64,000 nt of DNA from Cetobacterium somerae ATCC BAA-474 (GCF_000479045.1 NZ_KI518105.1:1-64000), one strand, 5' to 3'. Positions 28,158-37,667 are shown, counted from the stretch's first letter. Notes: generated by a model from the letters alone, not told the origin. Translations and numbers: made by a program.

Positions 28158-29174
28158 ATGAGACTTTTATCGTATATATATTTTTTAATAACCTCAATAC
28201 GAAATTGGCTTTACGATAAAAGGTATCTTAAAATAAATGAGATACCAGATGTTGATATTTTATGTATAGGGAATATAACTGTTGGAGGTACTGGTAAAAC
28301 TCCAGCAGTTCAATTCTTTGCAAAAAAACTTCTGAAAATGGGGAGAAAAGTTGCTATAGTATCAAGAGGATATAGAGGAAAAAGAAAAATTGATCCATTA
28401 GTGGTAAGTGATGGAAAAAAAATATTAGTTACATCTAAAGAGAGTGGAGACGAGCCTTATATCCATGCTTTAAATTTAAAAATGCCTGTTATAGTTGGAA
28501 GAAATAGATATGAGGCTTGTAAATTAGCAGTGGAAAAGTTTGGAGTAGACACAATAATATTAGATGATGGTTTTCAGCATAGAAAACTAAAGAGAAATAG
28601 AGATATTGTATTGATTGATGCAACAAATCCTTTTGGCTGGGGAGCGTTATTACCTAAAGGAACTTTAAGAGAGGACTTTCAAAAAGGTGGAGAGAGAGCA
28701 AGTGAATTTATAATAACAAAATCAGATTTAATATCTGAAAGTGATTTAGAGACATTAAAAAGATTTTTAAAAGTGAAATTTAAAAAGTCAGTTTCAGTTG
28801 CTAAACATGGAGTGACTTCATTGTGTGATATAAAAGGAAATGCAAAGCCATTATTTTGGGTAGCAGGAAAAAGAGTTCTTCTTTTTTCAGGTCTTGCAAA
28901 TCCACTTAATTTTGAAAAGACAGTAATTTCTTTAAATCCAGAGTACATAGAAAGAGTAGATTTTATGGATCACCATGATTTTAAAGAGAAAGACTTTGAT
29001 GTTATAAAGAAAAGAGCGAAAGCGATGGATGCAGATTTTATAATAACAACAGAAAAAGATTTAGTAAAACTTCCTAAAGGATTAGAAATGGACAATTTAT
29101 TTGTTCTTAAAATAGAGTTTACAATGTTAGAAGATAATAGTTTAAAAGGATTTGGTGAAATAAATGAAAAATAG
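28158..29174 (+). CDS. lpxK: Tetraacyldisaccharide 4'-kinase
   Basis: LpxK phosphorylates the lipid A disaccharide at the 4' position at the inner membrane. The Walker A-like ITVGGTGKTPAVQF, the VSRGYRG motif, DEPYIHALNL and LDDGFQHRKLKRNRDIVLIDA segments identify it. Length 338 residues is normal, with a hydrophobic N-terminal segment that anchors the protein. It is separate from the main lpx operon, lying between smc and an unknown gene whose first codons overlap lpxK by 11 bases. Confidence 0.95.
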   Translation: MRLLSYIYFLITSIRNWLYDKRYLKINEIPDVDILCIGNITVGGTGKTPAVQFFAKKLLKMGRKVAIVSRGYRGKRKIDPLVVSDGKKILVTSKESGDEPYIHALNLKMPVIVGRNRYEACKLAVEKFGVDTIILDDGFQHRKLKRNRDIVLIDATNPFGWGALLPKGTLREDFQKGGERASEFIITKSDLISESDLETLKRFLKVKFKKSVSVAKHGVTSLCDIKGNAKPLFWVAGKRVLLFSGLANPLNFEKTVISLNPEYIERVDFMDHHDFKEKDFDVIKKRAKAMDADFIITTEKDLVKLPKGLEMDNLFVLKIEFTMLEDNSLKGFGEINEK

Positions 29175-29874
29175 AATAGAAAAAAGAGTAGCAAAAGTAA
29201 TTGAAAATGCGGATACTCTTGACAAAAGAGCCTACTTAACTATAGATTGTGATGGTGTAGTTAAGAGAAAAGAGATGAATTTTTCAATTCCTCTAATGGT
29301 ATTTTGTGAAAATGATGAGATTTTTGAAAGAGTTTTAAAAGAAGAGAGCAATAAGATAGAGAGAATTAAAGAGAAAAAAATTGAAAGATTATCAAATGTA
29401 CCTGTTGATAAGTTGAAAGAGAATTTTATGAAGCTAGTGATAAAAGGCGAATTAGAATTTTCTAAAAAATATGGAAAAGAGCTAGCTTTAAAGGATAAAG
29501 AGGAGTTTTTGAAAACTCTATTTAATCTATCTCTTATGGATAATATAAACTTTTATAAACCTTTAATGGCTTTAGCTATGAAAGAGATTATAGAAAATAT
29601 AGGATGGGTAGATGAGATAGGATATCTTGTTATTAGCTATTTTACAAAACAAAGATATGATTTAAGTCAATTAGAAAATGCTATAGAAAATGAAAGTGAG
29701 ATTACTGAAATTTCTGAAAACATATCATTATTAGCATATAAAAAAGTATTGGAAAGTTATACTTATAAAAATGAAAAGAAATATAGAGCGATGTTATTAA
29801 GTGGAGTTAAAAATCAAAATAGACTAACTCAATGGCAAATTGATGATGAAATTTTAAATAGCATAAAGTTTTAA
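29164..29874 (+). CDS. Hypothetical protein coupled to lpxK
   Basis: I do not recognise this 236-residue protein. It is predicted soluble, mainly helical and rich in Lys, Glu and Ile, without signal peptide, membrane span or cysteine motif. Around residues 20-35 it has LTIDCDGVVKRKE. Its ATG lies inside lpxK, 11 bases before that gene's end, so translation is likely coupled. GGGGG at its 3' end provides the site for the following EIIA gene. Confidence 0.75.
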   Translation: MKNRIEKRVAKVIENADTLDKRAYLTIDCDGVVKRKEMNFSIPLMVFCENDEIFERVLKEESNKIERIKEKKIERLSNVPVDKLKENFMKLVIKGELEFSKKYGKELALKDKEEFLKTLFNLSLMDNINFYKPLMALAMKEIIENIGWVDEIGYLVISYFTKQRYDLSQLENAIENESEITEISENISLLAYKKVLESYTYKNEKKYRAMLLSGVKNQNRLTQWQIDDEILNSIKF

Positions 29875-29886
29875 AGGGGGCAACAA

Positions 29887-30339
29887 GTGTTAAATTATTT
29901 TAATATAAAAATGATTAACATTATAGATAATAAATCTGTTTCAAAAAATGAGATATTAAAAATAATGGTATCTAATATGGTTGAAAATAGCGATTTGATT
30001 TCTGATAAGGATATATTCTATAAAGAGGTTTTAGAAAGAGAAAATGTAGGAACTACTGGAATTGGAATGGGAGTTGCAATTCCTCATGCAAGAACAGAAG
30101 TGGTAAAAGATATTGTAGTATCAGTTGCACTATTAAAGAGACCTGTAAATTTTGATTCATTAGATGGAGAAAAAGTTAAAATAGTAATATTAGTCGGAGC
30201 ACCAAAAGGTGAAAGTAAAAAGTATTTAGAACTACTTTCGTCATTAGCTAAAATTTTTAGAGATAAAAAAATTAGAGAGAGTATTTTAGAAAGTACTACT
30301 ACAGAGTGTTTAATTGAAGCTATTGCGGAGATTGGCTAA
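29887..30339 (+). CDS. PTS EIIA type-2 domain protein (PtsN-like)
   Basis: This is a stand-alone EIIA domain of the fructose/mannitol-nitrogen class. The phospho-accepting histidine is H67 in GIGMGVAIPHAR, and the flanking KRPVNFDSLDGEKVKIVILVGAP segment is typical. At 150 residues there is no room for EIIB or EIIC domains, and no PTS permease is near, so a regulatory PtsN-like role is more likely than sugar uptake. GTG start 29887 has GGGGG six bases upstream. nadD follows after two bases. Confidence 0.88.
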   Translation: MLNYFNIKMINIIDNKSVSKNEILKIMVSNMVENSDLISDKDIFYKEVLERENVGTTGIGMGVAIPHARTEVVKDIVVSVALLKRPVNFDSLDGEKVKIVILVGAPKGESKKYLELLSSLAKIFRDKKIRESILESTTTECLIEAIAEIG

Positions 30340-30341
30340 AG

Positions 30342-30908
30342 ATGAAAATAGGTATATACGGAGGAAGCTTTAATCCTATTCATAATGGTCATATTTATAT
30401 GGCGAAGTTTATTGTAGATTATTTAAAATTAGATAAACTTATTGTTATACCAGTAGGAACTCCTTCTCATAGAAAAAACACATTAGCGGATGCTACTATG
30501 AGATTAAAAATGTGTAAAATAGCATTTGAAAATGAAAAAAAGATAGAGGTTTCAGATATAGAAACTAAATCAAAAGATATCTCATTTACCTATGACACAT
30601 TATTAAAAATTATTGAAACTTATCCAGGAAATGAGTATTTTGAAATTATTGGTGAAGATTCTGGAGAGTATTTTCATAAATGGAAAAATTATAAAGAAAT
30701 TTTAAAATTAGCTAAGGTAGTCGTTCTTCAAAGAGAGGGATATAGTACTATATTAAAAGATTCAAATCTTTTACAAGTTAAAAATCCATTTTTAAATTTT
30801 TCTTCAACAAGGGTAAGAGAAGCTATTTTAAATGAGGAATCAATAGAAAATATGGTACCAAAAGAGGTAGCAGAGTTCATAAAAGTTAATAAACTATACA
30901 AAAAGTAA
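30342..30908 (+). CDS. nadD: Nicotinate-nucleotide adenylyltransferase
   Basis: NadD adenylates nicotinate mononucleotide to deamido-NAD, the step after pncB in NAD salvage and shared with de novo synthesis. The nucleotidyltransferase motif GGSFNPIHNGHIYMA is at residues 6-20 and the second motif FSSTRVREAI near the C-terminus; both bind the triphosphate. Length 188 residues is normal. It ends the smc-lpxK-unknown-EIIA-nadD run and is followed by a hairpin terminator. Confidence 0.96.
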   Translation: MKIGIYGGSFNPIHNGHIYMAKFIVDYLKLDKLIVIPVGTPSHRKNTLADATMRLKMCKIAFENEKKIEVSDIETKSKDISFTYDTLLKIIETYPGNEYFEIIGEDSGEYFHKWKNYKEILKLAKVVVLQREGYSTILKDSNLLQVKNPFLNFSSTRVREAILNEESIENMVPKEVAEFIKVNKLYKK

Positions 30909-30940
30909 AAGGAGGTAGCATAAAAACTACCTCTTTTGTT
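30907..30940 (+). terminator. Rho-independent terminator after nadD
   Basis: GAGGTAG (30912-30918) pairs with CTACCTC (30927-30933), extended by AAAA/TTTT past one bulged G, and followed by TTTTGTT. Confidence 0.75.
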
Positions 30941-30943
30941 CAC

Positions 30944-30991
30944 TTAGGAACCATTTTTTTTATGGAAAAAATGTTCTAAATATGGTAAAAT
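30944..30991 (+). promoter_or_regulatory. Probable promoter region of uppS-cdsA with imperfect inverted repeat
   Basis: An imperfect inverted repeat, TTAG-g-AAC-c-ATTTTTT and AAAAAATGTTCTAA (30944-30979), lies directly upstream of TAAAAT (30986-30991), a plausible -10. It could be a regulator site or a hairpin in the DNA. The -35 is not clear. Confidence 0.35.
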
Positions 30992-31019
30992 TTAGTGATT
31001 TATTGAGAGGAGAGAAATA

Positions 31020-31706
31020 ATGAGTTTAAGAGTACCAAATCATATAGCAATAATTATGGACGGGAATGGACGTTGGGCAAAGGAAAAGGGAATGCCTAGA
31101 ACATATGGACATAAAGCTGGAGCAGATACTTTAAGAAAGATATTAACTTCTTGTGGAGAGTTAGGTATAAAATATTTAACAGTTTATGCTTTTTCAACAG
31201 AAAATTGGAAAAGAGCAAAGGAAGAAGTGGATACTTTAATGTTTCTTTTCAAAACTTATTTAAAAAATGAAAAAAAATTATTGATGAAAAATAATGTTAA
31301 ATTTTTAGTTTCTGGAAGAAAAGAGGGTGTTAGCAAAGATCTTCTTGCAGAGATTAGTAAGTTAGAAGAGGCGACAAAAGGAAATACAGGGATAACATTG
31401 AATATAGCTTTTAACTATGGAGGGAGAGCTGAATTAGTTGATGCTATAAAAGAGATTGTAAAAAATAATGAAAAAGAGATAACTGAGGAAACTGTAGAAA
31501 AATATTTATACAACCAGTTACCAGATCCAGAGTTACTAATAAGAACAAGTGGAGAGATGAGAATTTCTAATTTTTTATTATGGCAAATAGCCTATTCTGA
31601 GATATATGTAACAGATACTTATTGGCCAGATTTTAATAAAGATGAGTTAATAAAGGCTATAGAGAGTTATCAAAAAAGAGATAGGCGTTTTGGAGGAGTA
31701 AAATAG
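31020..31706 (+). CDS. uppS: Isoprenyl transferase (undecaprenyl diphosphate synthase)
   Basis: UppS adds isopentenyl units in cis to farnesyl diphosphate to make undecaprenyl diphosphate, the lipid carrier for peptidoglycan and LPS sugars. IIMDGNGRWAKEKG holds the Mg-binding aspartate; TVYAFSTENWKR and the diphosphate-binding RTSGEMRISNFLLWQ are conserved. Length 228 is standard. GAGGAGAG precedes the ATG. Its stop codon is directly followed by the cdsA ATG. Confidence 0.97.
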   Translation: MSLRVPNHIAIIMDGNGRWAKEKGMPRTYGHKAGADTLRKILTSCGELGIKYLTVYAFSTENWKRAKEEVDTLMFLFKTYLKNEKKLLMKNNVKFLVSGRKEGVSKDLLAEISKLEEATKGNTGITLNIAFNYGGRAELVDAIKEIVKNNEKEITEETVEKYLYNQLPDPELLIRTSGEMRISNFLLWQIAYSEIYVTDTYWPDFNKDELIKAIESYQKRDRRFGGVK

Positions 31707-32519
31707 ATGTTAAATAGGATATTAGTAGCTTTAATAGGAATACCACTTTTAATAACAGTATTGTTAAAAGGAGGATTTTTACTATTACTGTTTGTAAACT
31801 TTGTTATATTAGTAGGGTTGTTTGAATTTTATAAAATGGCAGAAATTGGTGGGAAAAAACCAGATGTAAATTTAGGGTATATAGCTGGATTGGCTATACC
31901 AAATATAATATATTTCACAAATGTAGATAATTCAACACTTATACTTATGCCTATAACGCTATTAACAATAGCTTTAATAGGGAAAAAAGTTTTACAAAAT
32001 AAAGTTGAAAATTCTAGTAGAGATATTGGAGTTACACTGCTTGGAGTTGTTTATATTTCGGGATTGTTTACACATCTATTACTAATGAACTACCTTCCAA
32101 ATGGTGGAAAATGGTTATTAACAATTCAGATTTTAGTATGGGTATGTGATTCCTTTGCATATTTTGTAGGGATGGGAATCGGTAGAAAAATATTTAAACA
32201 AGGATTTAGTTCAATTAGTCCAAAGAAATCTATAGAAGGTTCTATTGGAGGAATAGTTTTTACAATGGGAACTATTTATCTAATAAATAAGTATTTTAAT
32301 ATTTTTGGAACTGATGTAAGTACAATAGTAGTTTTATTATTTGGATTTTTAATTAGTATCGTAGCTCAAATAGGTGATTTAGGTGAATCTATGTTTAAGA
32401 GAGAGTTTAAAGTAAAAGATTCAGGAAAATTACTAGGAGAACATGGTGGAATATTAGATCGTTTTGATAGTATGCTGTTTGTTGTACCAGTTGTTTATTA
32501 TTTATTAAAATTTATTTAG
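31707..32519 (+). CDS. cdsA: Phosphatidate cytidylyltransferase
   Basis: CdsA makes CDP-diacylglycerol from phosphatidate and CTP, feeding PssA (14.4 kb). It is an integral membrane protein with about eight hydrophobic segments. The C-terminal signature is present: SPKKSIEGSIGGI and GDLGESMFKREFKVKDSGKLLGEHGGILDRFDS. Length 270 is usual. It directly abuts uppS, the uppS-cdsA pairing seen across bacteria, and a clear terminator follows. Confidence 0.96.
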   Translation: MLNRILVALIGIPLLITVLLKGGFLLLLFVNFVILVGLFEFYKMAEIGGKKPDVNLGYIAGLAIPNIIYFTNVDNSTLILMPITLLTIALIGKKVLQNKVENSSRDIGVTLLGVVYISGLFTHLLLMNYLPNGGKWLLTIQILVWVCDSFAYFVGMGIGRKIFKQGFSSISPKKSIEGSIGGIVFTMGTIYLINKYFNIFGTDVSTIVVLLFGFLISIVAQIGDLGESMFKREFKVKDSGKLLGEHGGILDRFDSMLFVVPVVYYLLKFI

Positions 32520-32526
32520 AGAAAAG

Positions 32527-32553
32527 GGTAGCTTAAAAAGCTACCATTTTTTT
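32527..32553 (+). terminator. Rho-independent terminator after cdsA
   Basis: GGTAGCTT (32527-32534) and AAGCTACC (32538-32545) form an 8-bp stem with an AAA loop, followed by ATTTTTTT. Confidence 0.88.
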
Positions 32554-32588
32554 AGAAGAGAAATATAAAGAATTTGAGGAGAGGAAGT

Positions 32589-33743
32589 ATGAAAAGTATA
32601 ACTATATTGGGTTCTACAGGAAGTATTGGAACAAATGCATTAAAAGTTATAGAAGCAAAAAAAGAGAAATTCAAGGTTATAGGGATGTCTGCGTATTCAA
32701 ATTTAGAGTTATTTAAAGAGCAAATAGAGAAATTTAATCCAAAGTATCTTTGTATAGGATCTGAAAAAAATGCTGAAATTTTAAAGAGATTATATCCAGA
32801 AAAAACAATATATTTTGGAGATGATGGGTTGAAACTTATGGGAGCTTTAGATGAAGCTGATATAGTTTTAACAGCTATAAGTGGAGCTGTTGGAATTGAG
32901 GCTACAGTAGAGGCAATAAAAAAAGAAAAAAGAGTTGCTTTAGCAAACAAAGAAACTATGGTAGCTGCAGGAGATTATATAAATAAGCTTTTAAAAGAGT
33001 ACCCAAAAGCTGAGATAATTCCTGTTGATAGTGAGCATTCAGCATTATTTCAAAGTATGCAAGGAAGTAGAAAAGAAGAGGTAAAAAATTTAATTATTAC
33101 AGCTAGTGGTGGAACTTTTAGAGGAAAAACTTTAGAAGAATTAAAAGATGTAACAGTTGAAGAAGCTTTAAAGCATCCCAACTGGTCTATGGGTAAGAAA
33201 ATAACAATTGATTCGTCAACTTTAGTTAATAAAGGATTAGAAGTAATAGAAGCTCATATGCTATTTGGAGTGGATTATGAAAATATTGAGGTTCTAGTGC
33301 ATCCTCAAAGTATAATTCATTCAATGGTAGAATTTGTAGACAACTCCATAATAGCTCAAATAGGAGCACCAGATATGAAGCTACCTATTCAATATGCATT
33401 TACATACCCTGAAAGAGAGGGAAGTAGTGCGTTAGAAAGATTGAATTTAAAAACTTTAAAAGAACTAACTTTTAGTCAGGTTGATAATGAAGTATTTAAG
33501 GGAGTACAATTAGCTTTTCAAGCTGGAAAAATAGGAAAAACAATGCCTTGTGTTTTTAACTCGGCAAATGAGGTTGCAGTAGAGTTATTTTTAAAAGGTC
33601 AAATAAAATTTTTAGAAATATATGAGATAATAGAAAAAGCTATGGAACTTCATAAGGTTAAAGAGATAGATTCTTTAGAAGTAATAAAAAATGTAGATAA
33701 AGAAACAAGAAAGTGGGTTTATGACAATTATGCAAAAGATTAA
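32589..33743 (+). CDS. dxr: 1-deoxy-D-xylulose 5-phosphate reductoisomerase
   Basis: Dxr performs the first committed step of the MEP isoprenoid pathway, supplying precursors for UppS just upstream. The NADPH-binding [35 protein letters not shown] metal/substrate site, and [27 protein letters not shown] region are all visible (quoted in part). A TTG at 32574 is in frame, but GAGGAGAGG at 32577-32585 favours ATG 32589 (384 residues). It opens a dxr-tmk-rseP run after the cdsA terminator. Confidence 0.96.
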   Translation: MKSITILGSTGSIGTNALKVIEAKKEKFKVIGMSAYSNLELFKEQIEKFNPKYLCIGSEKNAEILKRLYPEKTIYFGDDGLKLMGALDEADIVLTAISGAVGIEATVEAIKKEKRVALANKETMVAAGDYINKLLKEYPKAEIIPVDSEHSALFQSMQGSRKEEVKNLIITASGGTFRGKTLEELKDVTVEEALKHPNWSMGKKITIDSSTLVNKGLEVIEAHMLFGVDYENIEVLVHPQSIIHSMVEFVDNSIIAQIGAPDMKLPIQYAFTYPEREGSSALERLNLKTLKELTFSQVDNEVFKGVQLAFQAGKIGKTMPCVFNSANEVAVELFLKGQIKFLEIYEIIEKAMELHKVKEIDSLEVIKNVDKETRKWVYDNYAKD

Positions 33744-34416
33744 AAGAGGAAGACTTATAGTTATAGAGGGAACAGATTCAAGTGGAAAAGAAACGCAAAC
33801 AGCGGTGCTGTTTGAGAGATTATCAGAAAAAATAAGTAATATAAGAAAAATATCTTTTCCAAATTATGAAAGCCCAGCGTGTGCTCCAGTAAAGATGTAT
33901 TTAGCAGGAGAGTTTGGAACAGATGCTGAGAAAGTAAATCCATATCCAGCTTCAACGATGTATGCAATAGATAGATATGCATCTTACAAAACTGATTGGG
34001 GAAAATTTTATAATGATGGAGGAATAATCATAACAGATAGATATACAACATCAAATATGGTTCACCAAGCATCTAAAATAGATAATTCTCAAGAAAAAGA
34101 GATGTACCTATCTTGGTTAGAGGATTTAGAATATAGTAAAATGGGAATACCAAGACCAGATTTAGTTATTTTCTTAAATATGCCGACAGAAACTGCTCAA
34201 AAATTAATGGCTGAAAGAAAAAATAAAATAACTGGAGAGGATAAAAAAGATATTCATGAAAAAAATATTGAATACTTAAAAAAATCTCATGAAAATGCGT
34301 GTGAAATATCAAAAAAATACTCTTGGAAAGAGATCAAATGCGTTGAAAATGATAGGTTAAAAACAATAGAAGAGATTTCAAATGAAGTGTTTGAGCTCGT
34401 AAATGGAATCTTATAA
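33721..34416 (+). CDS. tmk: Thymidylate kinase
   Basis: This dTMP kinase phosphorylates dTMP for DNA synthesis. It carries P-loop [13 protein letters not shown] at about residue 14, the [21 protein letters not shown] substrate segment, and [11 protein letters not shown] with the DR-type motif. Sequence style is the longer type with GEFG and [11 protein letters not shown] region found in Fusobacteria and Clostridia. The ATG overlaps the 3' end of dxr by 23 bases; ATG 33730 is an alternative start. Ribosome binding site is weak, so coupling to dxr is likely. Confidence 0.88.
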   Translation: MTIMQKIKRGRLIVIEGTDSSGKETQTAVLFERLSEKISNIRKISFPNYESPACAPVKMYLAGEFGTDAEKVNPYPASTMYAIDRYASYKTDWGKFYNDGGIIITDRYTTSNMVHQASKIDNSQEKEMYLSWLEDLEYSKMGIPRPDLVIFLNMPTETAQKLMAERKNKITGEDKKDIHEKNIEYLKKSHENACEISKKYSWKEIKCVENDRLKTIEEISNEVFELVNGIL

Positions 34417-34427
34417 CAGGAGGAAAA

Positions 34428-35456
34428 ATGGATATAATAATAGCGCTATTATTACTAGGATTAATAATTTTTATACATGAATTGGGTCATTTTTTAGCGG
34501 CAAGATTTTTTAAAATGCCTGTTTCTGAATTTGCAATAGGAATGGGACCAGAGTTATATTCTTATTATACTGGAAAAACTTTATATTCTATTAGAATAAT
34601 ACCAATAGGTGGTTTTGTAAATATAGACGGAATGGAAGTTGAGAGTAAAGTAGAAAATGGTTTTAATAGTAAGTCACCATTTGCTAGATTTGTAGTTTTA
34701 TTTGCAGGAGTATTTATGAACTTCATGCTAGCGTTATTAGTAATTTTAGGAATAACATTTACTAGTGGAAAAGCTATTCAAAATACAAATCCAATAGTAG
34801 GAAATGTAATAAAAGAGGCAAAAGCATCAACAGTTTTAAAGGAAAATGATATTATAAAAGAGATAGATGGAACACAAATAACTACTTGGTCAGAAATTGG
34901 TGAAACAATAGCAAAGGACTCTAAAAAAAGAGATGCGCTAGATGTAGTTATAGAAAGAGATGGAAAAACTTTAGATATAGTAGTTCCGTTAACTAAGATA
35001 AGTGAAGAAAAACCAGCTATTATGGGAATAATTCCTGAGTATAAATTTGAAAAGTATAGTTTTGGAGAGGGAATAAAACAATCTTTTAAAATATTTATAG
35101 GTGTATTTGAAGATACATTAGGTGGAGTTAAAATGCTTGTAACAGGAAAAGTAAAGGCCAAAGATATTAGTGGTCCTGTTGGAATAGTTAAAGTAGTAGG
35201 AGATGCAAGTAAAAGTGGAAGCTCTGGAATTTTAATTTGGTTATTAGCAATATTATCAATAAATGTAGGAATATTTAACTTACTACCTTTTCCAGCTTTA
35301 GATGGTGGAAGAATTATATTTGTTATATTAGAATTAATTGGAATAAAAGTTGATAAGAAACTTGAAGAAAGAGTTCATACGATTGGTATGATTATGTTAT
35401 TTGGGTTAATTATATTTGCAACAGCTAACGATATATTTAATATTTTTAAATTTTAA
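34428..35456 (+). CDS. rseP: RseP-type site-2 zinc metalloprotease
   Basis: This membrane protease cleaves within membranes, acting on anti-sigma factors or signal-peptide remnants. The catalytic HELGH is at residues 17-21 within the first membrane segment, and the second metal-binding motif is NLLPFPALDGGRI near the C-terminus. A PDZ domain fills residues about 105-200 (NPIVGNVIKEAKASTVLKENDIIKEIDG part). Length 342 residues is typical of the short RseP/YluC form. AGGAGG precedes the ATG; it is 11 bases after tmk. Confidence 0.94.
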   Translation: MDIIIALLLLGLIIFIHELGHFLAARFFKMPVSEFAIGMGPELYSYYTGKTLYSIRIIPIGGFVNIDGMEVESKVENGFNSKSPFARFVVLFAGVFMNFMLALLVILGITFTSGKAIQNTNPIVGNVIKEAKASTVLKENDIIKEIDGTQITTWSEIGETIAKDSKKRDALDVVIERDGKTLDIVVPLTKISEEKPAIMGIIPEYKFEKYSFGEGIKQSFKIFIGVFEDTLGGVKMLVTGKVKAKDISGPVGIVKVVGDASKSGSSGILIWLLAILSINVGIFNLLPFPALDGGRIIFVILELIGIKVDKKLEERVHTIGMIMLFGLIIFATANDIFNIFKF

Positions 35457-35478
35457 TTAAAAATAAGGACGTGATTGT

Positions 35479-36087
35479 GTGACGAAAAGAGATCGTATAA
35501 AGAGGACAGCAACTATTTTATTTGCGGCTAATGGAATCAGAAATACAAAAATAGAGGATATAGCTAACGTTTTAGGAATGGCAAAAGGTGGGTTCTATTA
35601 CTATTTTAAAAGTAAAGAAGAGTTACTACTAGAAATAATGGATAATTCAGTTATAAGTAGAAAAGAGTTTTTAAAGGAAGTAGGAGATTTAGATGTTCCT
35701 TTTGAAGAAAAATTAAAAATGATTGTTAGAAGAAGATTAACTTTAAAAGATGATAGATACAACTTATTTTTATTTGCTAAAATCTATGAAAATGGAGAGA
35801 TAAATTTAACATACGATGAATATATGAAAAGAGATATTATATTCAGTGAGTTTTTAAATAACAATAGAGAGCATATAAAAGAAGAGTATAGAAGTGAAAT
35901 AGAAAAAATTAGAACAATGTTAAGCTCATCATTAACAACTCTTTTATTATATTTGATAACTCAAACAGGAATAGAAGTAGTAGATGAAGATAGTTATAAA
36001 AGAATGGTTGAAAAATATGCAACGATTGATATAACTAGAGAGATTGAAATGTTTTATAATCTGTTTTTAAAGTCTATGTTAAATTAA
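35479..36087 (+). CDS. TetR/AcrR family transcriptional regulator
   Basis: This is a 202-residue regulator with an N-terminal TetR helix-turn-helix (ILFAANGIRNTKIEDIANVLGMAKGGFYYYFKSKEELL, shown in parts) at residues 12-50. The C-terminal ligand domain gives no clue to the effector. It starts with GTG at 35479, with AAGGA nine bases upstream. It lies 22 bases after rseP and could be in that operon. No divergent target gene is adjacent, so the regulon is unknown. Confidence 0.88.
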   Translation: MTKRDRIKRTATILFAANGIRNTKIEDIANVLGMAKGGFYYYFKSKEELLLEIMDNSVISRKEFLKEVGDLDVPFEEKLKMIVRRRLTLKDDRYNLFLFAKIYENGEINLTYDEYMKRDIIFSEFLNNNREHIKEEYRSEIEKIRTMLSSSLTTLLLYLITQTGIEVVDEDSYKRMVEKYATIDITREIEMFYNLFLKSMLN

Positions 36088-36216
36088 TTTATATAGAAAA
36101 AAAACATTAACTTAGAAAATATAACAAAATAAAAAGGAAAAAAGAGGAGAAATTTGAACTAATGTTTAGAGTGAAACTCTTTGAAATAATCTAGAACAGA
36201 ATTTTTTAAAAAAGTC

Positions 36217-36245
36217 TTGAAAAATAACAAAATATCAATTATAAT
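36217..36245 (+). promoter_or_regulatory. Strong sigma-70 promoter for the NtrC-like gene
   Basis: TTGAAA (36217-36222), 17 bases and TATAAT (36240-36245). The 194-base gap 36088-36281 otherwise holds only AT-rich sequence and a weak AGAGT/ACTCT hairpin. The promoter is of the vegetative type, not the -24/-12 sigma-54 type. Confidence 0.8.
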
Positions 36246-36281
36246 ACATTGTTATCGAAAATAGAAAGTAGGAGGAAAAGG

Positions 36282-37667
36282 ATGAAAAAATCAATATTAG
36301 TAGTTTCAGAAAGAAAAGAAACATTAAAACAAGTAAGAAAAGCTTTATCAGAAGTTTATGAAATAATAACATTTAATAACTTATTAGATGCTCTAGATAT
36401 GTTAAGAGAGAGTGATTTTGACGTAGTTTTATTAGACGAGTATTTAACATGGTTTAACTTTTCAGAAGCTAAGAGAAAGTTAAATGGAATAGGAAAGGAT
36501 TTCGTAGTAATAGGATTACTTGATGAAGAAAACGAAGCTTTAATTCAAGAGATGAAGGAAGCGGATATCTATAACTATTTATTAAAGCCAGTAGATGTTA
36601 AAGAAATGAACAGAATAATGATACCAGCTTTAAGAAGCTTAGAGATAGTAAAAGAGAAGAGAAAATTAGAAGAGAAGCTTTCAGATACAGAAGATGAGAA
36701 TGAAATAATTGGACAATCTGCAAGAATTAAAGAGGTAAAAAACTTAATTGATAAAGTAGCAGAGAGCGACTTAACTGTTTTAATAACAGGAGAAAATGGA
36801 GTTGGAAAAGAGTTAATTGCTAAAGAGATATTCAAAAAGAGTGATAGAAGAAAAGAAAACTATATAACAATTTCATGTGCTTCTTTACCAGAAGATTTAA
36901 TTGAAAGAGAGTTATTTGGTTATGAAAGAGGAGCATTCTTAGGAGCAACTACAAGTAAAAAAGGAATTTTAGAAGAAGCAGATGGTGGAACTGTATTCCT
37001 TGATGAAATATCAGCAATGGATTTAAAAGCTCAATCGAAAGTTCTTAGAGTTATCGAATATGGAGAATTTAGAAGAGTTGGTGGAAATAAATCAAGAAGA
37101 GTAGACGTTAGATTTATAGTATCTACTAATAAGGATTTAAAAGAGGAAACAGAAAAAGGTAAATTTAGAAAAGATTTATATCATAGATTAACAGCTTTCC
37201 CAATTGAAGTAGCGCCTTTAAGAGATAGAAAAGATGATATTCCTATGTTAGCAAACTACTTCTTAAATAAAATTGTAAAAGATTTAAGAAGAGAAATACC
37301 TGTTATTTCAGGAGATGCTATGAAGTATTTAATGGAATACTCATATCCAGGAAATATAAGAGAGTTAAAAAATATGATTGAAAGAATGGTAATTTTATGT
37401 AACGATAGAAATATTGATGTAGAAGATTTACCATTAGAAATAAAAATGAAATCTGATACAGTTGAAAATAAAACTGTTATTGGAGTAGGACCTTTAAAAA
37501 ATATATTAGAGCAAGAGATATATGCTTTAGATGAAGTTGAAAAGGTAGTAATCGCAATGGCATTACAAAAAACAAGATGGAATAAACAAGAAACATCTAA
37601 GCTTTTAGGAATTGGAAGAACAACTCTTTATGAAAAAATCAGAAAATATGGGTTAGATACAAAATAA
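36282..37667 (+). CDS. NtrC-family AAA+ activator with altered GAFTGA loop (GAFLGA)
   Basis: Layout: receiver-like domain (1-115), linker, AAA+ domain (about 143-375) and Fis-type helix-turn-helix (430-461, WNKQETSKLLGIGRTTLYEKI). Walker A is GENGVGKE (170-177) and Walker B VFLDEI. The loop that contacts sigma-54 normally reads GAFTGA; here it is GAFLGA (217-222). The receiver keeps D52 and K102 but has S9-E10 where two acidic residues usually bind Mg. No histidine kinase gene is adjacent. An upstream in-frame ATG at 36249 lies too close to the promoter; TAGGAGG places the start at 36282 (461 residues). A PpiD-like gene follows by 30 bases. Confidence 0.85.
   Translation: MKKSILVVSERKETLKQVRKALSEVYEIITFNNLLDALDMLRESDFDVVLLDEYLTWFNFSEAKRKLNGIGKDFVVIGLLDEENEALIQEMKEADIYNYLLKPVDVKEMNRIMIPALRSLEIVKEKRKLEEKLSDTEDENEIIGQSARIKEVKNLIDKVAESDLTVLITGENGVGKELIAKEIFKKSDRRKENYITISCASLPEDLIERELFGYERGAFLGATTSKKGILEEADGGTVFLDEISAMDLKAQSKVLRVIEYGEFRRVGGNKSRRVDVRFIVSTNKDLKEETEKGKFRKDLYHRLTAFPIEVAPLRDRKDDIPMLANYFLNKIVKDLRREIPVISGDAMKYLMEYSYPGNIRELKNMIERMVILCNDRNIDVEDLPLEIKMKSDTVENKTVIGVGPLKNILEQEIYALDEVEKVVIAMALQKTRWNKQETSKLLGIGRTTLYEKIRKYGLDTK

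Noticed and set aside
30909-30918. AAGGAGGTAG as a ribosome binding site
   Set aside because: No start codon or frame follows; it is the left arm of the nadD terminator hairpin.
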